Assembly (NCBI RefSeq): GCF_000023145.1
Contig: NC_012704.1
Span: 1,302,001 to 1,366,000 of the forward strand
Origin: Corynebacterium kroppenstedtii DSM 44385
Lineage (GTDB): Bacteria; Actinomycetota; Actinomycetes; Mycobacteriales; Mycobacteriaceae
Length of the DNA: 64,000 bases
Reading direction: 5' to 3'
Of this stretch, positions 40,487-49,580 are shown piece after piece. Position 1 is the stretch's first letter; every line of letters begins with the position of its first letter. Below the pieces are notes generated by a model. That model searched no databases. It was not told the DNA's origin and saw only the letters and a program-made list of their open reading frames with translations. A program made the position numbers and the translations under genes.

Positions 40487-42769
40487 TTAGTCGTCGACGG
40501 GAACCAGCGAGATCTTCCCGCGATTATCGATATCGGCGATCTCAACCTCGAGCTTGTCACCGACGTTGACGACGTCCTCGACCTTCTCGATACGCTTCTT
40601 GCCACCGAGCTTCGAGATGTGCACGAGCCCATCGCGGTTCGGAAGGATTGACACGAACGCCCCGAACGCCGTGGTCTTCACCACAGTGCCCAAGAACCGC
40701 TCCCCCACCTTCGGCAATTGAGGATTGGCAATCTCGTTAATCCGGTCGACCGCGGCTTCAGCCGAGCCACCGGAGGTGGCGGAAATGAACACAGTACCGT
40801 CGTCCTCGATGGACACACGGGCACCGGTATCTTCCGTGATCTGGTTAATGTTCTTGCCCTTGGGGCCGATCACTTCACCGATCTTCGAGACCGGCACAGA
40901 GATCGTCGTGATGCGCGGTGCATAGTCACTCATCGGGTCGGGCTCATCAATGACCTCAGCCATCGTGTTGAGGATTTCAAGCCGAGCCTCGCGAGCCTGC
41001 TTCAACGCACCAGCAAGAACGTCCGACGGAATGCCGTCGAGTTTGGTATCCAGCTGAAGCGCGGTAATGAAGTCTTCCGTGCCCGCGACCTTGAAGTCCA
41101 TATCGCCAAAGGCATCTTCAGCGCCCAGGATGTCCGTGAGAGTGACGTATGTCATCTTCCCCTTGACTTCGCCGGACACGAGGCCCATTGCGATACCTGC
41201 AACCGGAGCCTTCAGCGGAACACCAGCGTTGTACAGGGACAACGTCGACGCGCACACCGACCCCATCGAGGTGGAACCGTTAGAACCCAACGCCTCGGAG
41301 ACCTGACGGATGGTGTACGGGAAGTCATCGCGCGACGGGATCATTGGCTTCAGAGCGCGCTCTGCCAGCGCACCATGCCCAATCTCACGACGCTTCGGGG
41401 AACCAACACGGCCCGTCTCACCGGTGGAGTACGGCGGGAAGTTGTAGTGGTGGATGTAGCGACGGTGATCAACAGGTCCCAAGGAGTCAACCTGCTGCTC
41501 CATCTTCAGCGTATCCAACGTCGTCACCCCGAGAATCTGGGTTTCACCACGCTGGAACAGCGACGAGCCATGGGCACGAGGAACAAGATCGACCTCAACA
41601 TCGAGATCTCGAATATCCTCGACGCCGCGACCGTCGATGCGGAAGCCGTCGGCCAAAATACGCGACCGGACGACCTCTTTTGTTACGGCGTTATGAGCGG
41701 CACGGATTTCCGCTTCACGCTCCGGGAACTCTTCGAGCAACGCCTCAACCGTGTCATCCATGTCTGACGAAAGAGCTTCATCGCGCTCTTGCTTATCAGC
41801 AATGGACATAATGTCGCTGATACGCCCTTTGGCCTCAGAATCGACAGCGGCCAAAACGTCGGCACCATAGGGCGGGAACAGAGGAAATTCCTCGGTCTCC
41901 GGATCCACAGCCTGGCGAAGAGCCTGCTGAGCGCCACATAGTTCAGCAATAAAGGGCTTTGCTGCTTCAATCCCCTCAGCGACGACGGACTCGGTGGGGG
42001 CAGGCGCACCATCATTGACACGCTCAACGACGGTTTCCGTCGCTCCCGCTTCCACCATCATGATCGCAACATTGTCGGTCTTCTTCCGTGGACTCGACTT
42101 GCGACCGCGACGACGTCCCTTGCGTGGCTTCTCCGGGACCTGTTCGTCGGTCAAACGGCCAGCAACGACCATCTCAAACAACGCGGATTCGTGCTGTTCG
42201 CGGGTGGGGAATGCAACCCACTGACCATCCTCATGATCGTCGTCGACGATGAGAGCCATTCTCACGCCACCGACCGGGCCCGACACGGGCAAGCCCGAAA
42301 GCTGGGTCGACGCCGATGCCGCGTTGATCGCGACGACGTCGTACATGTCTTTCGGATCTAAGGACATCACGGTGACGATGACCTGAACCTCGTTACGCAA
42401 TCCCTTCACGAAGGTGGGGCGCAACGGGCGGTCGATCAGGCGGCACGCCAAAATGGCGTCGGTGCCTGGGCGGCCTTCCCGGCGGAAGAAAGAGCCAGGA
42501 ATACGGCCAGCGGCGTACATGCGTTCTTCCACGTCAACGGTCAACGGGAAGAAATCGAAGCCCTCGCGGGGTTTGGATGATGCGGTCGTCGTCGACAGCA
42601 TCATGGTGTCTTCGTCGAGATACGCGACGACGGAACCATTCGCCTGGCGAGCTAGTTGTCCGGTCTCTAATCGAATAGTGCGTGAGCCGAAGTCGCCATT
42701 GTCAATCGTGGCTTCGACAGAATGGGTGCCAAACTCTTCGTCATAAAAAACGGAGTGATTATTGGTCAT
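40487..42769 (-). CDS. pnp: Polyribonucleotide nucleotidyltransferase (PNPase)
   Basis: PNPase degrades RNA from the 3' end using phosphate. The ATG at 42769 ([14 protein letters not shown]) is preferred and gives 760 residues; the frame extends 19 codons further. Seen: the first RNase PH domain ([15 protein letters not shown]), the second ([17 protein letters not shown], then [19 protein letters not shown]), the KH domain ([17 protein letters not shown]) and the S1 domain ([19 protein letters not shown]). A Lys/Arg-rich insertion ([15 protein letters not shown]) lies in the linker region, as in other corynebacteria. rpsO lies upstream. Confidence 0.97.
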   Translation of the reverse strand: MTNNHSVFYDEEFGTHSVEATIDNGDFGSRTIRLETGQLARQANGSVVAYLDEDTMMLSTTTASSKPREGFDFFPLTVDVEERMYAAGRIPGSFFRREGRPGTDAILACRLIDRPLRPTFVKGLRNEVQVIVTVMSLDPKDMYDVVAINAASASTQLSGLPVSGPVGGVRMALIVDDDHEDGQWVAFPTREQHESALFEMVVAGRLTDEQVPEKPRKGRRRGRKSSPRKKTDNVAIMMVEAGATETVVERVNDGAPAPTESVVAEGIEAAKPFIAELCGAQQALRQAVDPETEEFPLFPPYGADVLAAVDSEAKGRISDIMSIADKQERDEALSSDMDDTVEALLEEFPEREAEIRAAHNAVTKEVVRSRILADGFRIDGRGVEDIRDLDVEVDLVPRAHGSSLFQRGETQILGVTTLDTLKMEQQVDSLGPVDHRRYIHHYNFPPYSTGETGRVGSPKRREIGHGALAERALKPMIPSRDDFPYTIRQVSEALGSNGSTSMGSVCASTLSLYNAGVPLKAPVAGIAMGLVSGEVKGKMTYVTLTDILGAEDAFGDMDFKVAGTEDFITALQLDTKLDGIPSDVLAGALKQAREARLEILNTMAEVIDEPDPMSDYAPRITTISVPVSKIGEVIGPKGKNINQITEDTGARVSIEDDGTVFISATSGGSAEAAVDRINEIANPQLPKVGERFLGTVVKTTAFGAFVSILPNRDGLVHISKLGGKKRIEKVEDVVNVGDKLEVEIADIDNRGKISLVPVDD

Positions 42770-42988
42770 AAAAGGGGGAATCCGTCCTTCTCTATGGGTG
42801 CCCCGGGCGATCATCGGTGTCGCCAACGAGAAATCTCTTCTTCATATATCTTCAGGCGACCTCATCTTAGCAGGTGAAACCTGGAAGAGCAGGACGACGG
42901 GGTATGAACACGCCGAGCTACCTCTACGGGAGGCTTCATTACCGATACCACAATCATGTCCGAGCACCGCCGACGAGCTCCAGATATG

Positions 42989-43024
42989 AAAAACTCGGCC
43001 CCGCCGCACTGTGCAGAACCGAGT
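42989..43024 (-). terminator. Terminator after rpsO
   Basis: Read on the minus strand, ACTCGG (43024-43019) pairs with CCGAGT (42998-42993), followed by TTTTTC. It is 20 bases beyond the rpsO stop and would separate rpsO from pnp. Confidence 0.7.
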
Positions 43025-43044
43025 CAGAATGGCCGACGCCGTAA

Positions 43045-43314
43045 TTAACGGCGGAGACCCAAACGAGCAATCAGGTTACGGTAACGATCGACGTTGTTAG
43101 CAGCCAGGTACTTCAACAGACGCTTGCGACGACCGACCAAGAGCATAAGCCCACGACGTGAGTGGTGATCGTGCTTGTGCTCACGAAGGTGCTCCGTCAG
43201 CTGACGAATGCGCTCGGTCAACAAGGCAACCTGAGCCTCGGTTGAACCGGTGTCGGTCTCATGAAGACCGAACTCGGAAAGGATTTCTTTTTTCTTTGCA
43301 GCGGACAAAGCCAT
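43045..43314 (-). CDS. rpsO: 30S ribosomal protein S15
   Basis: The 89-residue product has the exact family length and motifs: [20 protein letters not shown], then [20 protein letters not shown] and RRKRLLKYL. It binds 16S rRNA early in small-subunit assembly. A terminator follows; pnp lies downstream, as in most bacteria. Confidence 0.98.
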   Translation of the reverse strand: MALSAAKKKEILSEFGLHETDTGSTEAQVALLTERIRQLTEHLREHKHDHHSRRGLMLLVGRRKRLLKYLAANNVDRYRNLIARLGLRR

Positions 43315-43529
43315 AGGAAAACTCCTAAAATTGAGGTCGTTATTTCAGTCCGTATGCGCCGTGCCGCAAAGAGGCACAGCTTTCACAACTGCAACGGACC
43401 GCAGTTGATACTCGGACGAGGCTACCACATGTTCGGATGGACTCGAAATACCATCCAAAGGGCCTAAGCCAAGGGGATACAAAACCCTGGAAATACTGAA
43501 GCGCCGGACTCTGCTCCTGTTTTCCGCGC

Positions 43530-44513
43530 CTATTTACGAGCCGTCATCGCCCGTACCGCGTCGACGTCGCGGTGCATGGCAGCGAGAAGCTCGTCAACAC
43601 CCGAAAATGTTTCCATTCCCCGGACGTAATCAATGAACTCGACCGTCGCATACAGCCCGTACAGATCCGCGTGCCTATCCAGCACAAAAGATTCAACCGA
43701 CCGACGATCGTCGTTAAATGTTGGGTTCATGCCCACAGAAATGGCGGTCGGATACCGAACTCCCGGCTCCATGTCTCCGTCGACGGTCTCTCCAGGATCA
43801 ATCGTGAACCAGCCGGCATACACACCATCTGCAGGCAACGCGCGCTCCGGGCTGATATAGAGATTGGCCGTGGGATACCCCAGTTCGCGGCCTCCCCGCC
43901 CGGCGCCGTGTTCGACCTCGCCATACACGGAATATGGGCGCCCGAGAGCCCACGCGGCCTCGTCGACATGTCCTTGATCAAGTTGAGAGCGAATGAATGT
44001 CGAGGAAATCGTGTGGCCATCCTCGCTCAACAGCGGCACAATGTCCACATCGCAGCCATACAGAGGCCCCTCGGTTTCCAGCGTCTGAGACGTCCCTGCT
44101 GCTTTGTGGCCAAAGGTGAAGTTCTCGCCAACCACGATGGCCCGGGCATGAAGCTGATGGACAAGGACCTGCTCGATGTACTCAGTGGGGCTCAAGGCGG
44201 CCAAACTTCGCGTGAAATCAACAGTCAGGAAATAATCCACGCCCAGCTCTTCCGCCATCGCTTGACGGTCCTTCAGACTACCCAAGAGCCGCGGAGTACG
44301 TTCCGGTGCGAATACCTTGACCGGGTGGGGTTCGAATGTCATCAACACGCAGGGAACATCTAGTTCACGAGCACGACGGACAGCAGTACCGATAAGCCGA
44401 CGATGCCCACGATGAACACCATCGAACACACCAATCGTGACGACGGACGCGTCGAGGGACTGCGGTATGTTATCCAACCCGTGCCAAATATCCACGTGAA
44501 TAGCGTACGTCAC
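43530..44513 (-). CDS. ribF: Bifunctional riboflavin kinase/FAD synthetase
   Basis: RibF converts riboflavin to FMN and then FAD. The 327-residue product has the N-terminal adenylyltransferase domain (VVTIGVFDGVHRGHRRLIG, ISSTFIRSQL) and the C-terminal kinase domain (GYPTANLYISPERALPADGV, AISVGMNPTF). It lies upstream of rpsO on the same strand and is divergent from truB. Confidence 0.96.
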   Translation of the reverse strand: MTYAIHVDIWHGLDNIPQSLDASVVTIGVFDGVHRGHRRLIGTAVRRARELDVPCVLMTFEPHPVKVFAPERTPRLLGSLKDRQAMAEELGVDYFLTVDFTRSLAALSPTEYIEQVLVHQLHARAIVVGENFTFGHKAAGTSQTLETEGPLYGCDVDIVPLLSEDGHTISSTFIRSQLDQGHVDEAAWALGRPYSVYGEVEHGAGRGGRELGYPTANLYISPERALPADGVYAGWFTIDPGETVDGDMEPGVRYPTAISVGMNPTFNDDRRSVESFVLDRHADLYGLYATVEFIDYVRGMETFSGVDELLAAMHRDVDAVRAMTARK

Positions 44514-44627
44514 AGGGACGAAGTTCTGCGATACGGCCCCGATATAAACAAGAGTGCCGACGCTCCCCTCCCCGGCTCATGGCCCCCGCCCCCACAGTCC
44601 TCCCGGGCTCATGGTCCTTCGCGCTCC

Positions 44628-45818
44628 ATGAGGAAGACGTCAACTACGCTAAACCCCGTGAATGCCTCAGAGAACCACGGCCAGTCCTCTACAACACGTC
44701 CACGTACACAGCGTCCACGCGGCGAAGCATCACACAACGCAAGTTCGTCGACGCATTCATCGATGCTGGACCGCTCCGGCATTGTCATCGTCGATAAGCC
44801 CGCAGGAATGACGAGCCATGATGTCGTCTCGGCGATGCGCCGCCTGATGCGGACGCGCAAGGTTGGGCACGCTGGAACGCTCGATCCGGCAGCCACCGGT
44901 GTCTTAATCCTTGGAATTGAGCGCGGCACAAAATTTATGACGCACTTAGTGGCGAACACGAAATCGTACGACGCCACCATCCGCCTCGGTTTCGCCACCA
45001 CGACCGACGATGCGGAGGGAGAACCGATCCCCTACCCCGATGACTCTGAGGAGAACTCCATCCAAGCAGCAGCCCGTCCCCTCATTAGCCCGTCCACTCG
45101 CGAGCGCCTATCACTATTGCTTTCTAAGCCCGAGCGGATAGACCGGGCCCGCGAGCAACTCACCGGCGATATCATGCAAAGACCGAGCAGCGTGAGTGCC
45201 ATCAAAGTGGACGGCCGTCGCGCTTATGACCGTGTGCGATCTGGGGAGGAAGTCTCTCTTCCCCCGCGGCCCGTCACCGTCTCCACCTTTGATATTCGTG
45301 ATATGAGGACGGCGACTATCGACAGCGGCGATAACAACGATGGCGATGAGGATGTCACCGTGATCGACCTCGACGTCACTGTCGATTGTTCTTCAGGTAC
45401 CTATATTCGCGCACTCGCGAGGGACTTGGGCGAAATACTGGGAGTTGGGGGACATCTGACGGCACTTCGTCGCACACGAGTCGGCTCTTTTAGTCTCGAC
45501 GACGCCAAGACACTCGACCAATTGCGCGACGAGCAGTCCCTAGCCGAGCAGCGGATTCGCGACGAACAGTTGACCGGCGAAACTCCACGGGCATCGCTCA
45601 GCTATTCCCTCGACCAGGCCATTACTCGGTCCTTCCCCATCCGGCACTTGAGGGACGACGAAGCCACCGCGGTCTCGATGGGGAAACGTATTCCTGCGTC
45701 GGATCTGAAGGATGTCTACGCGGGGGTATCAGCCGATGGACACGCTATAGCTTTAATGAAGAACGAGGGCAAGATAGCGAAAACGGTGTTCGTCGCCCGC
45801 CCGGCAACCTTGTCATAA
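44628..45818 (+). CDS. truB: tRNA pseudouridine synthase B
   Basis: TruB makes pseudouridine 55 in the T loop of tRNAs. The catalytic core starts at GIVIVDKPAGMTSHDVVSAM and includes the active-site Asp in VGHAGTLDPAATGVL, then the later RIDRAREQLTGDIMQRPSSVSA segment. The frame opens far upstream, overlapping ribF; ATG 44628 gives 396 residues, and GTG 44658 or ATG 44763 are alternatives. An acidic insertion near residues 225-240 (DSGDNNDGDEDVTV) and a C-terminal PUA-like domain are present. Confidence 0.95.
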   Translation: MRKTSTTLNPVNASENHGQSSTTRPRTQRPRGEASHNASSSTHSSMLDRSGIVIVDKPAGMTSHDVVSAMRRLMRTRKVGHAGTLDPAATGVLILGIERGTKFMTHLVANTKSYDATIRLGFATTTDDAEGEPIPYPDDSEENSIQAAARPLISPSTRERLSLLLSKPERIDRAREQLTGDIMQRPSSVSAIKVDGRRAYDRVRSGEEVSLPPRPVTVSTFDIRDMRTATIDSGDNNDGDEDVTVIDLDVTVDCSSGTYIRALARDLGEILGVGGHLTALRRTRVGSFSLDDAKTLDQLRDEQSLAEQRIRDEQLTGETPRASLSYSLDQAITRSFPIRHLRDDEATAVSMGKRIPASDLKDVYAGVSADGHAIALMKNEGKIAKTVFVARPATLS

Positions 45819-45858
45819 ACTCACCTTGTCATGAGTACCACCGCGGGCCGCGCTCGAG

Positions 45859-46617
45859 CTAGGCGATCGGCGTAATCCACGTACTTGTCACGACGTACCC
45901 TGAGCTGACCATCCATCGCCCCGGTATCGTCCGTGGCACCGCTCCACAAGCCACGTCATGATGGACGAACGCGGTCAATGTTCCGTCGTGGTGGAGTTCA
46001 ATGTCTGCCTGGGCAAAATCAAGGAAAACCCGGGCCAGCGGAAACCACGATTTATAGAGCGCCTCTTTCGCCGAGAAGACCACTGTTCCCAAGATCTTTT
46101 CTGCCGACGACAACTGTAAATCTCCCACGTGGTGCTGCACATCCTGTTGTCCATGTTGTTGCACGGCAGCGATATGTTGCAGGTCGCGAGGGGTAAGAAC
46201 AGCATCGGACACACCGTCAGGTAGTGGCTTGGCTACTTCCGCATCCACGCCGACGGACTTCAACGTATCGGTTCGCGCGACGACCGCTGCGCGGAAACCT
46301 GTCGTGTGAGTCAGCGATCCGACAATGTCGTGGGGAAACAGAGGCATTCCACGCTCGCCCTTCCCGATGACAGTGTCAGCGTGGCCATACCCAGTGAGAT
46401 CCGATAAAGCGTTTATGGCGCACGCGCGTGCGTCAGCGAATTGCGCCCGCCGTAGCGGCACAGCGTCGCTGACATAAGCGCGTTCTTGGGGATGCAAAGC
46501 GTCCCAGTTCCTACGGCTGACGGACGGCCACTGCGCGTTGCGTGACGGCTGCGTCGGCTCAGGGACACGCAATTCAGACCAAGCACAGCCGTTGGGGAAG
46601 AACACCGTCGGGATCAC
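45859..46617 (-). CDS. pptT: 4'-phosphopantetheinyl transferase (PptT type)
   Basis: This enzyme moves phosphopantetheine from coenzyme A onto carrier proteins such as fatty acid, polyketide and mycolate synthases. Both family motifs are visible: SVGVDAE and FSAKEALYKSWF. GTG at 46617 is chosen because it overlaps the dinF stop by four bases (GTGA) and gives 252 residues; the frame opens earlier. An insertion of ~20 residues rich in Gln/His (QQHGQQDVQHH) lies just before the second motif. The truB-pptT-dinF neighbourhood matches mycobacteria. Confidence 0.92.
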   Translation of the reverse strand: MIPTVFFPNGCAWSELRVPEPTQPSRNAQWPSVSRRNWDALHPQERAYVSDAVPLRRAQFADARACAINALSDLTGYGHADTVIGKGERGMPLFPHDIVGSLTHTTGFRAAVVARTDTLKSVGVDAEVAKPLPDGVSDAVLTPRDLQHIAAVQQHGQQDVQHHVGDLQLSSAEKILGTVVFSAKEALYKSWFPLARVFLDFAQADIELHHDGTLTAFVHHDVACGAVPRTIPGRWMVSSGYVVTSTWITPIA

Positions 46618-47960
46618 TGCGCGCCCACTCGAGCCCAGTTTCCGCGGAGGAATCGGAGCGTGGTCGTCGCCAAGCGGAACAAGAAGAAGGTGATAAGCCC
46701 CCACCAGACACCAACTAGTCCCCAACCTTGGCTCAGGGAAATCCAGGTCAGCGGTAGGAAGCCCACCAAGGCCGACACCAGGGTCGCGTTACGGAGGAAG
46801 ATGGCGTCGCCGGCGCCGAGCAAAATCCCGTCGAGGGCGAAAACAAAACCGCCCAGGAGGACCAGAACCACGAGCTGCCACCACGGCCCCGCCATTGCGT
46901 CGAGCACACTCTCCGAATGGGTGAATTGGCGGGGAATCCAGTAATACCCAGCAGACATGCCACCGGCGAGAACCACGGCAAAGAGTGACGACCACTTAAT
47001 AATGGAGCGCCCCACGGCCTTCGCATTAGTCGACTGCCCCGCCCCGAGAGCAGCACCGACAAACGCCTGCGCGGCAATAGCCAACGAATCGAGAACCATG
47101 GTTAAGAAGTTCCACAGCTGCAACAACACCTGGTGGGCTGCCAAAGATGCTGCGCCGAAACGACCAGCAACAGCGGCCGCCGAAATAAAGGACAGCTGAA
47201 AACTCAGTGAGCGTGCGATCAGGTCACGGCCCATCACCAATTGGTCTTTCATAATCGACCATCGTGGTTTCCACGAATTCTCGTACTTGCTGTTCTCCCG
47301 TATCAGGCAGACGAGGAAGCACAATGACGTAATAGTCTCACCGGTGACATTGGCCAGAGCGGAACCGACGATCCCCAACCGCATTACCAATATCGGCACC
47401 AGGATAAGCGCTGGGCCGACCCCCGCCAAGGTGAAATACAGCGGGTACCTGGCATTTTGGACCGCCCTCAGCCAACCGTTCCCCGCCATGGTCATAAGAG
47501 TCAGGGGCACCGCGGGCGACGCAACACGCAGCCACCTCGTCGCCTCTTTGCCTACCCCGGGATCATCCGCCAACCAGTTCGTCAACACCGGGGCCAGAAT
47601 CCAAATCACCGCCGCCAAAGCGATTCCCACGAGCACAGCGATCCATGTCGACTGCATGCCTTCTTGAATCGATTTATCGCGTCGGCCTGCACCATAGAAA
47701 CGCCCCGCGCGAGCAGTCGTCCCGTAGGACAAAAAGGTCAGCTGCGTGGTGACTTGGGCAAGAATGGTCGTTGCTGCAGCAAGAGCAGCCAAATCCGTCT
47801 TGCCTAGCCGCCCCACCACGGCCGTATCAAACAAGAGATAAATAGGGGTGGCCGCCAGGACACCCAGAGATGGAAGAGCGATCGATAAGATCTTCCAAAC
47901 ACCAACCCCGTCGCCATCCCTGCCGGAATCGACAGAATGATCGACGTTATCACTACTCAT
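46614..47960 (-). CDS. dinF: MATE family efflux protein DinF
   Basis: The 448-residue product is a multidrug/Na+ or H+ antiporter of the MATE family with about 12 membrane segments. The start (ILSIALPSLGVLAATPIYLL, FDTAVVGRLGKTDLAALA) and the second-half repeat (FGAASLAAHQVLLQLWNF) are typical of DinF. It overlaps nrnA by four bases (ATGA) and pptT by four (GTGA), so these genes are translated together. Substrate unknown. Confidence 0.93.
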   Translation of the reverse strand: MSSDNVDHSVDSGRDGDGVGVWKILSIALPSLGVLAATPIYLLFDTAVVGRLGKTDLAALAAATTILAQVTTQLTFLSYGTTARAGRFYGAGRRDKSIQEGMQSTWIAVLVGIALAAVIWILAPVLTNWLADDPGVGKEATRWLRVASPAVPLTLMTMAGNGWLRAVQNARYPLYFTLAGVGPALILVPILVMRLGIVGSALANVTGETITSLCFLVCLIRENSKYENSWKPRWSIMKDQLVMGRDLIARSLSFQLSFISAAAVAGRFGAASLAAHQVLLQLWNFLTMVLDSLAIAAQAFVGAALGAGQSTNAKAVGRSIIKWSSLFAVVLAGGMSAGYYWIPRQFTHSESVLDAMAGPWWQLVVLVLLGGFVFALDGILLGAGDAIFLRNATLVSALVGFLPLTWISLSQGWGLVGVWWGLITFFLFRLATTTLRFLRGNWARVGAQ

Positions 47961-49024
47961 CGACCGTTTTTCTCCTCTTGGTTCACACGCTGTCGAAAAG
48001 CATCCATAAAACCGTCCCGGGTGCCTTGCCAGGTTAAACCAGCGGCCTGCGCATGGCCCCCGCCCCCTAATTCTTCCGCCACCCGGGCAACATTAACCGC
48101 ACCACGGGACCGCAACGACACCACAATCTCACCCGGCCGATATTCCTTCAGAACCATCGCAACCTCGGCCTCCGATGCCGTCCGAACCACGTCGATAACT
48201 GACTCGACATCGCATTCAACAGCCTCTTGCGCTTGGCTATCGGTGACAACACCCCACACCAAACCACGGCCATTCACTGCCGACGGCTCATACACCAGGT
48301 CGGACAACACGGCACCCAACATCCGCAGATACGGAACGGAATGGTCATCAATTAACGACGACGAAACGCTCCGTGTATCAATTCCCGTCGAAGCCAGCCG
48401 ATGGGCCGTCGCGAATTGACTGGGACCACCCCAGCGGAAGCACTCCGTATCGGTCACAAGACCGGCGTAGAGCGCCGTCGCCATGGTCCGGTCAATCGTT
48501 TCCGAATACATGTCACACAAAGACGTGAGCATGCTCGTTGCGGAATCGGCATCCGGGTGAACCCAGTTAATGCTGCCAAAATTGGTCGCGGTCTCATGGT
48601 GATCAATCACCAGAGAGCGCCCTTTCTCTGTGGCGCGCTCGACCATATCGACGGCGACTCCACACCGATCAAGGGAAGCCGTGTCAACGCACACCACCGC
48701 GATGGGATCACGAGGGATGTCCTCGAGCGGGACGTACACATCCTCTGTATTCAGAGCAGAGAAAGCAGATGACGGCACTCCACCGTCGGCGTCCACGGCC
48801 ACAGCAGTGCCGCCCCACCGACGGATGAGATGGACAAGAGCGCAGGCCGACCCCACGGTATCCGCATCCGGGCGCACGTGACTGATCACAACGCAGGGAT
48901 GCAGAGCGCGTTCGTCGTCGGCAAGAGCATGAGACTCCCAGGCCATGGCCTGCAGGAACACCCATGCATCCCGATCTGTCACCGGCAGCCCGCGTGGGAT
49001 GAATGTTGAATCGTTACCATCCAT
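47957..49024 (-). CDS. nrnA: DHH family nanoRNase/pAp phosphatase NrnA
   Basis: NrnA degrades short RNA oligomers and 3'-phosphoadenosine 5'-phosphate. The ATG at 49024 overlaps the end of rbfA and gives 355 residues; the frame opens ~47 codons earlier inside rbfA. Seen: [29 protein letters not shown], the DHH motif in [13 protein letters not shown], and the C-terminal DHHA1 motif [13 protein letters not shown]. Confidence 0.94.
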   Translation of the reverse strand: MDGNDSTFIPRGLPVTDRDAWVFLQAMAWESHALADDERALHPCVVISHVRPDADTVGSACALVHLIRRWGGTAVAVDADGGVPSSAFSALNTEDVYVPLEDIPRDPIAVVCVDTASLDRCGVAVDMVERATEKGRSLVIDHHETATNFGSINWVHPDADSATSMLTSLCDMYSETIDRTMATALYAGLVTDTECFRWGGPSQFATAHRLASTGIDTRSVSSSLIDDHSVPYLRMLGAVLSDLVYEPSAVNGRGLVWGVVTDSQAQEAVECDVESVIDVVRTASEAEVAMVLKEYRPGEIVVSLRSRGAVNVARVAEELGGGGHAQAAGLTWQGTRDGFMDAFRQRVNQEEKNGR

Positions 49025-49481
49025 CCGCTTCGCTCTCAGGACGTCCCTCGTGCGGCGAGGTTTTGTACGGATTAGCGTCCCCGGCTGGGGTTGCTCCTTC
49101 GGCTTGACGCGCAACTTCCTGGTCTCGCTGTCGAGCCTGGGCCAAAAGCTCCTCGAGACGAGCACTTGTTTCCGGGACCGTGTCCAGAGTGAATGTCAAG
49201 GTCGGAGTGAACCGAACTCCCAGCTGGTCCCCCACGGCTTTCCGCAGTTGACCACGTGCCCGGTGAAGTGCTTCGGCCGCTTGTTCACGGTCGGGTTCCT
49301 CGTCGAGAGTGCGCCCACGGACCGTGTAAAAAACGGTAGCGTCGTGCAAATCGCCGGTGAGCTGGGTATCGGTGATGGTAACGAGCTCTAAACGGCGGTC
49401 CTTCACACTATGTTCGATGGTGTTCGCCACGATAGTTTGGATGCGCTTAGCCATGCGCGCAGCGCGAGCGCGATCAGCCAT
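49014..49481 (-). CDS. rbfA: Ribosome-binding factor A
   Basis: RbfA helps mature the 16S rRNA 5' end and works in the cold. The ATG at 49481 ([10 protein letters not shown]) gives 155 residues and has GGAGGG about 10 bases upstream. That site lies in a perfect terminator-like hairpin (49487-49519). The KH-like fold motifs are seen ([40 protein letters not shown]). The C-terminal ~35 residues are disordered. Confidence 0.96.
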   Translation of the reverse strand: MADRARAARMAKRIQTIVANTIEHSVKDRRLELVTITDTQLTGDLHDATVFYTVRGRTLDEEPDREQAAEALHRARGQLRKAVGDQLGVRFTPTLTFTLDTVPETSARLEELLAQARQRDQEVARQAEGATPAGDANPYKTSPHEGRPESEADGW

Positions 49482-49486
49482 TAGAA

Positions 49487-49519
49487 AAACTCCCTCCATT
49501 ATCTACGTGGAGGGAGTTT
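49487..49519 (-). promoter_or_regulatory. Terminator-like hairpin containing the rbfA Shine-Dalgarno
   Basis: A perfect 12-base inverted repeat, AAACTCCCTCCA (49487-49498) and TGGAGGGAGTTT (49508-49519), with a 9-base loop. Read on the minus strand, its 3' arm holds the rbfA GGAGGG, and the stem runs straight into TTTTTC just before the rbfA ATG. It could act as a transcription attenuator between infB and rbfA and also block translation of rbfA. Confidence 0.8.
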
Positions 49520-49580
49520 ACCTGACGATCACCCCGATCACCCGATCAGGAGATCGCCCTGGCCAACGAAGGGCTTATGG

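Noticed and set aside
44403..44627. Upstream part of the truB frame as coding
   Set aside because: It overlaps ribF on the other strand and has no similarity to TruB; it is probably a shadow frame.
47957..49165. Long start for nrnA at 49165
   Set aside because: It would overlap rbfA by ~150 bases; the ATG at 49024 fits the family start and a short coupling overlap.
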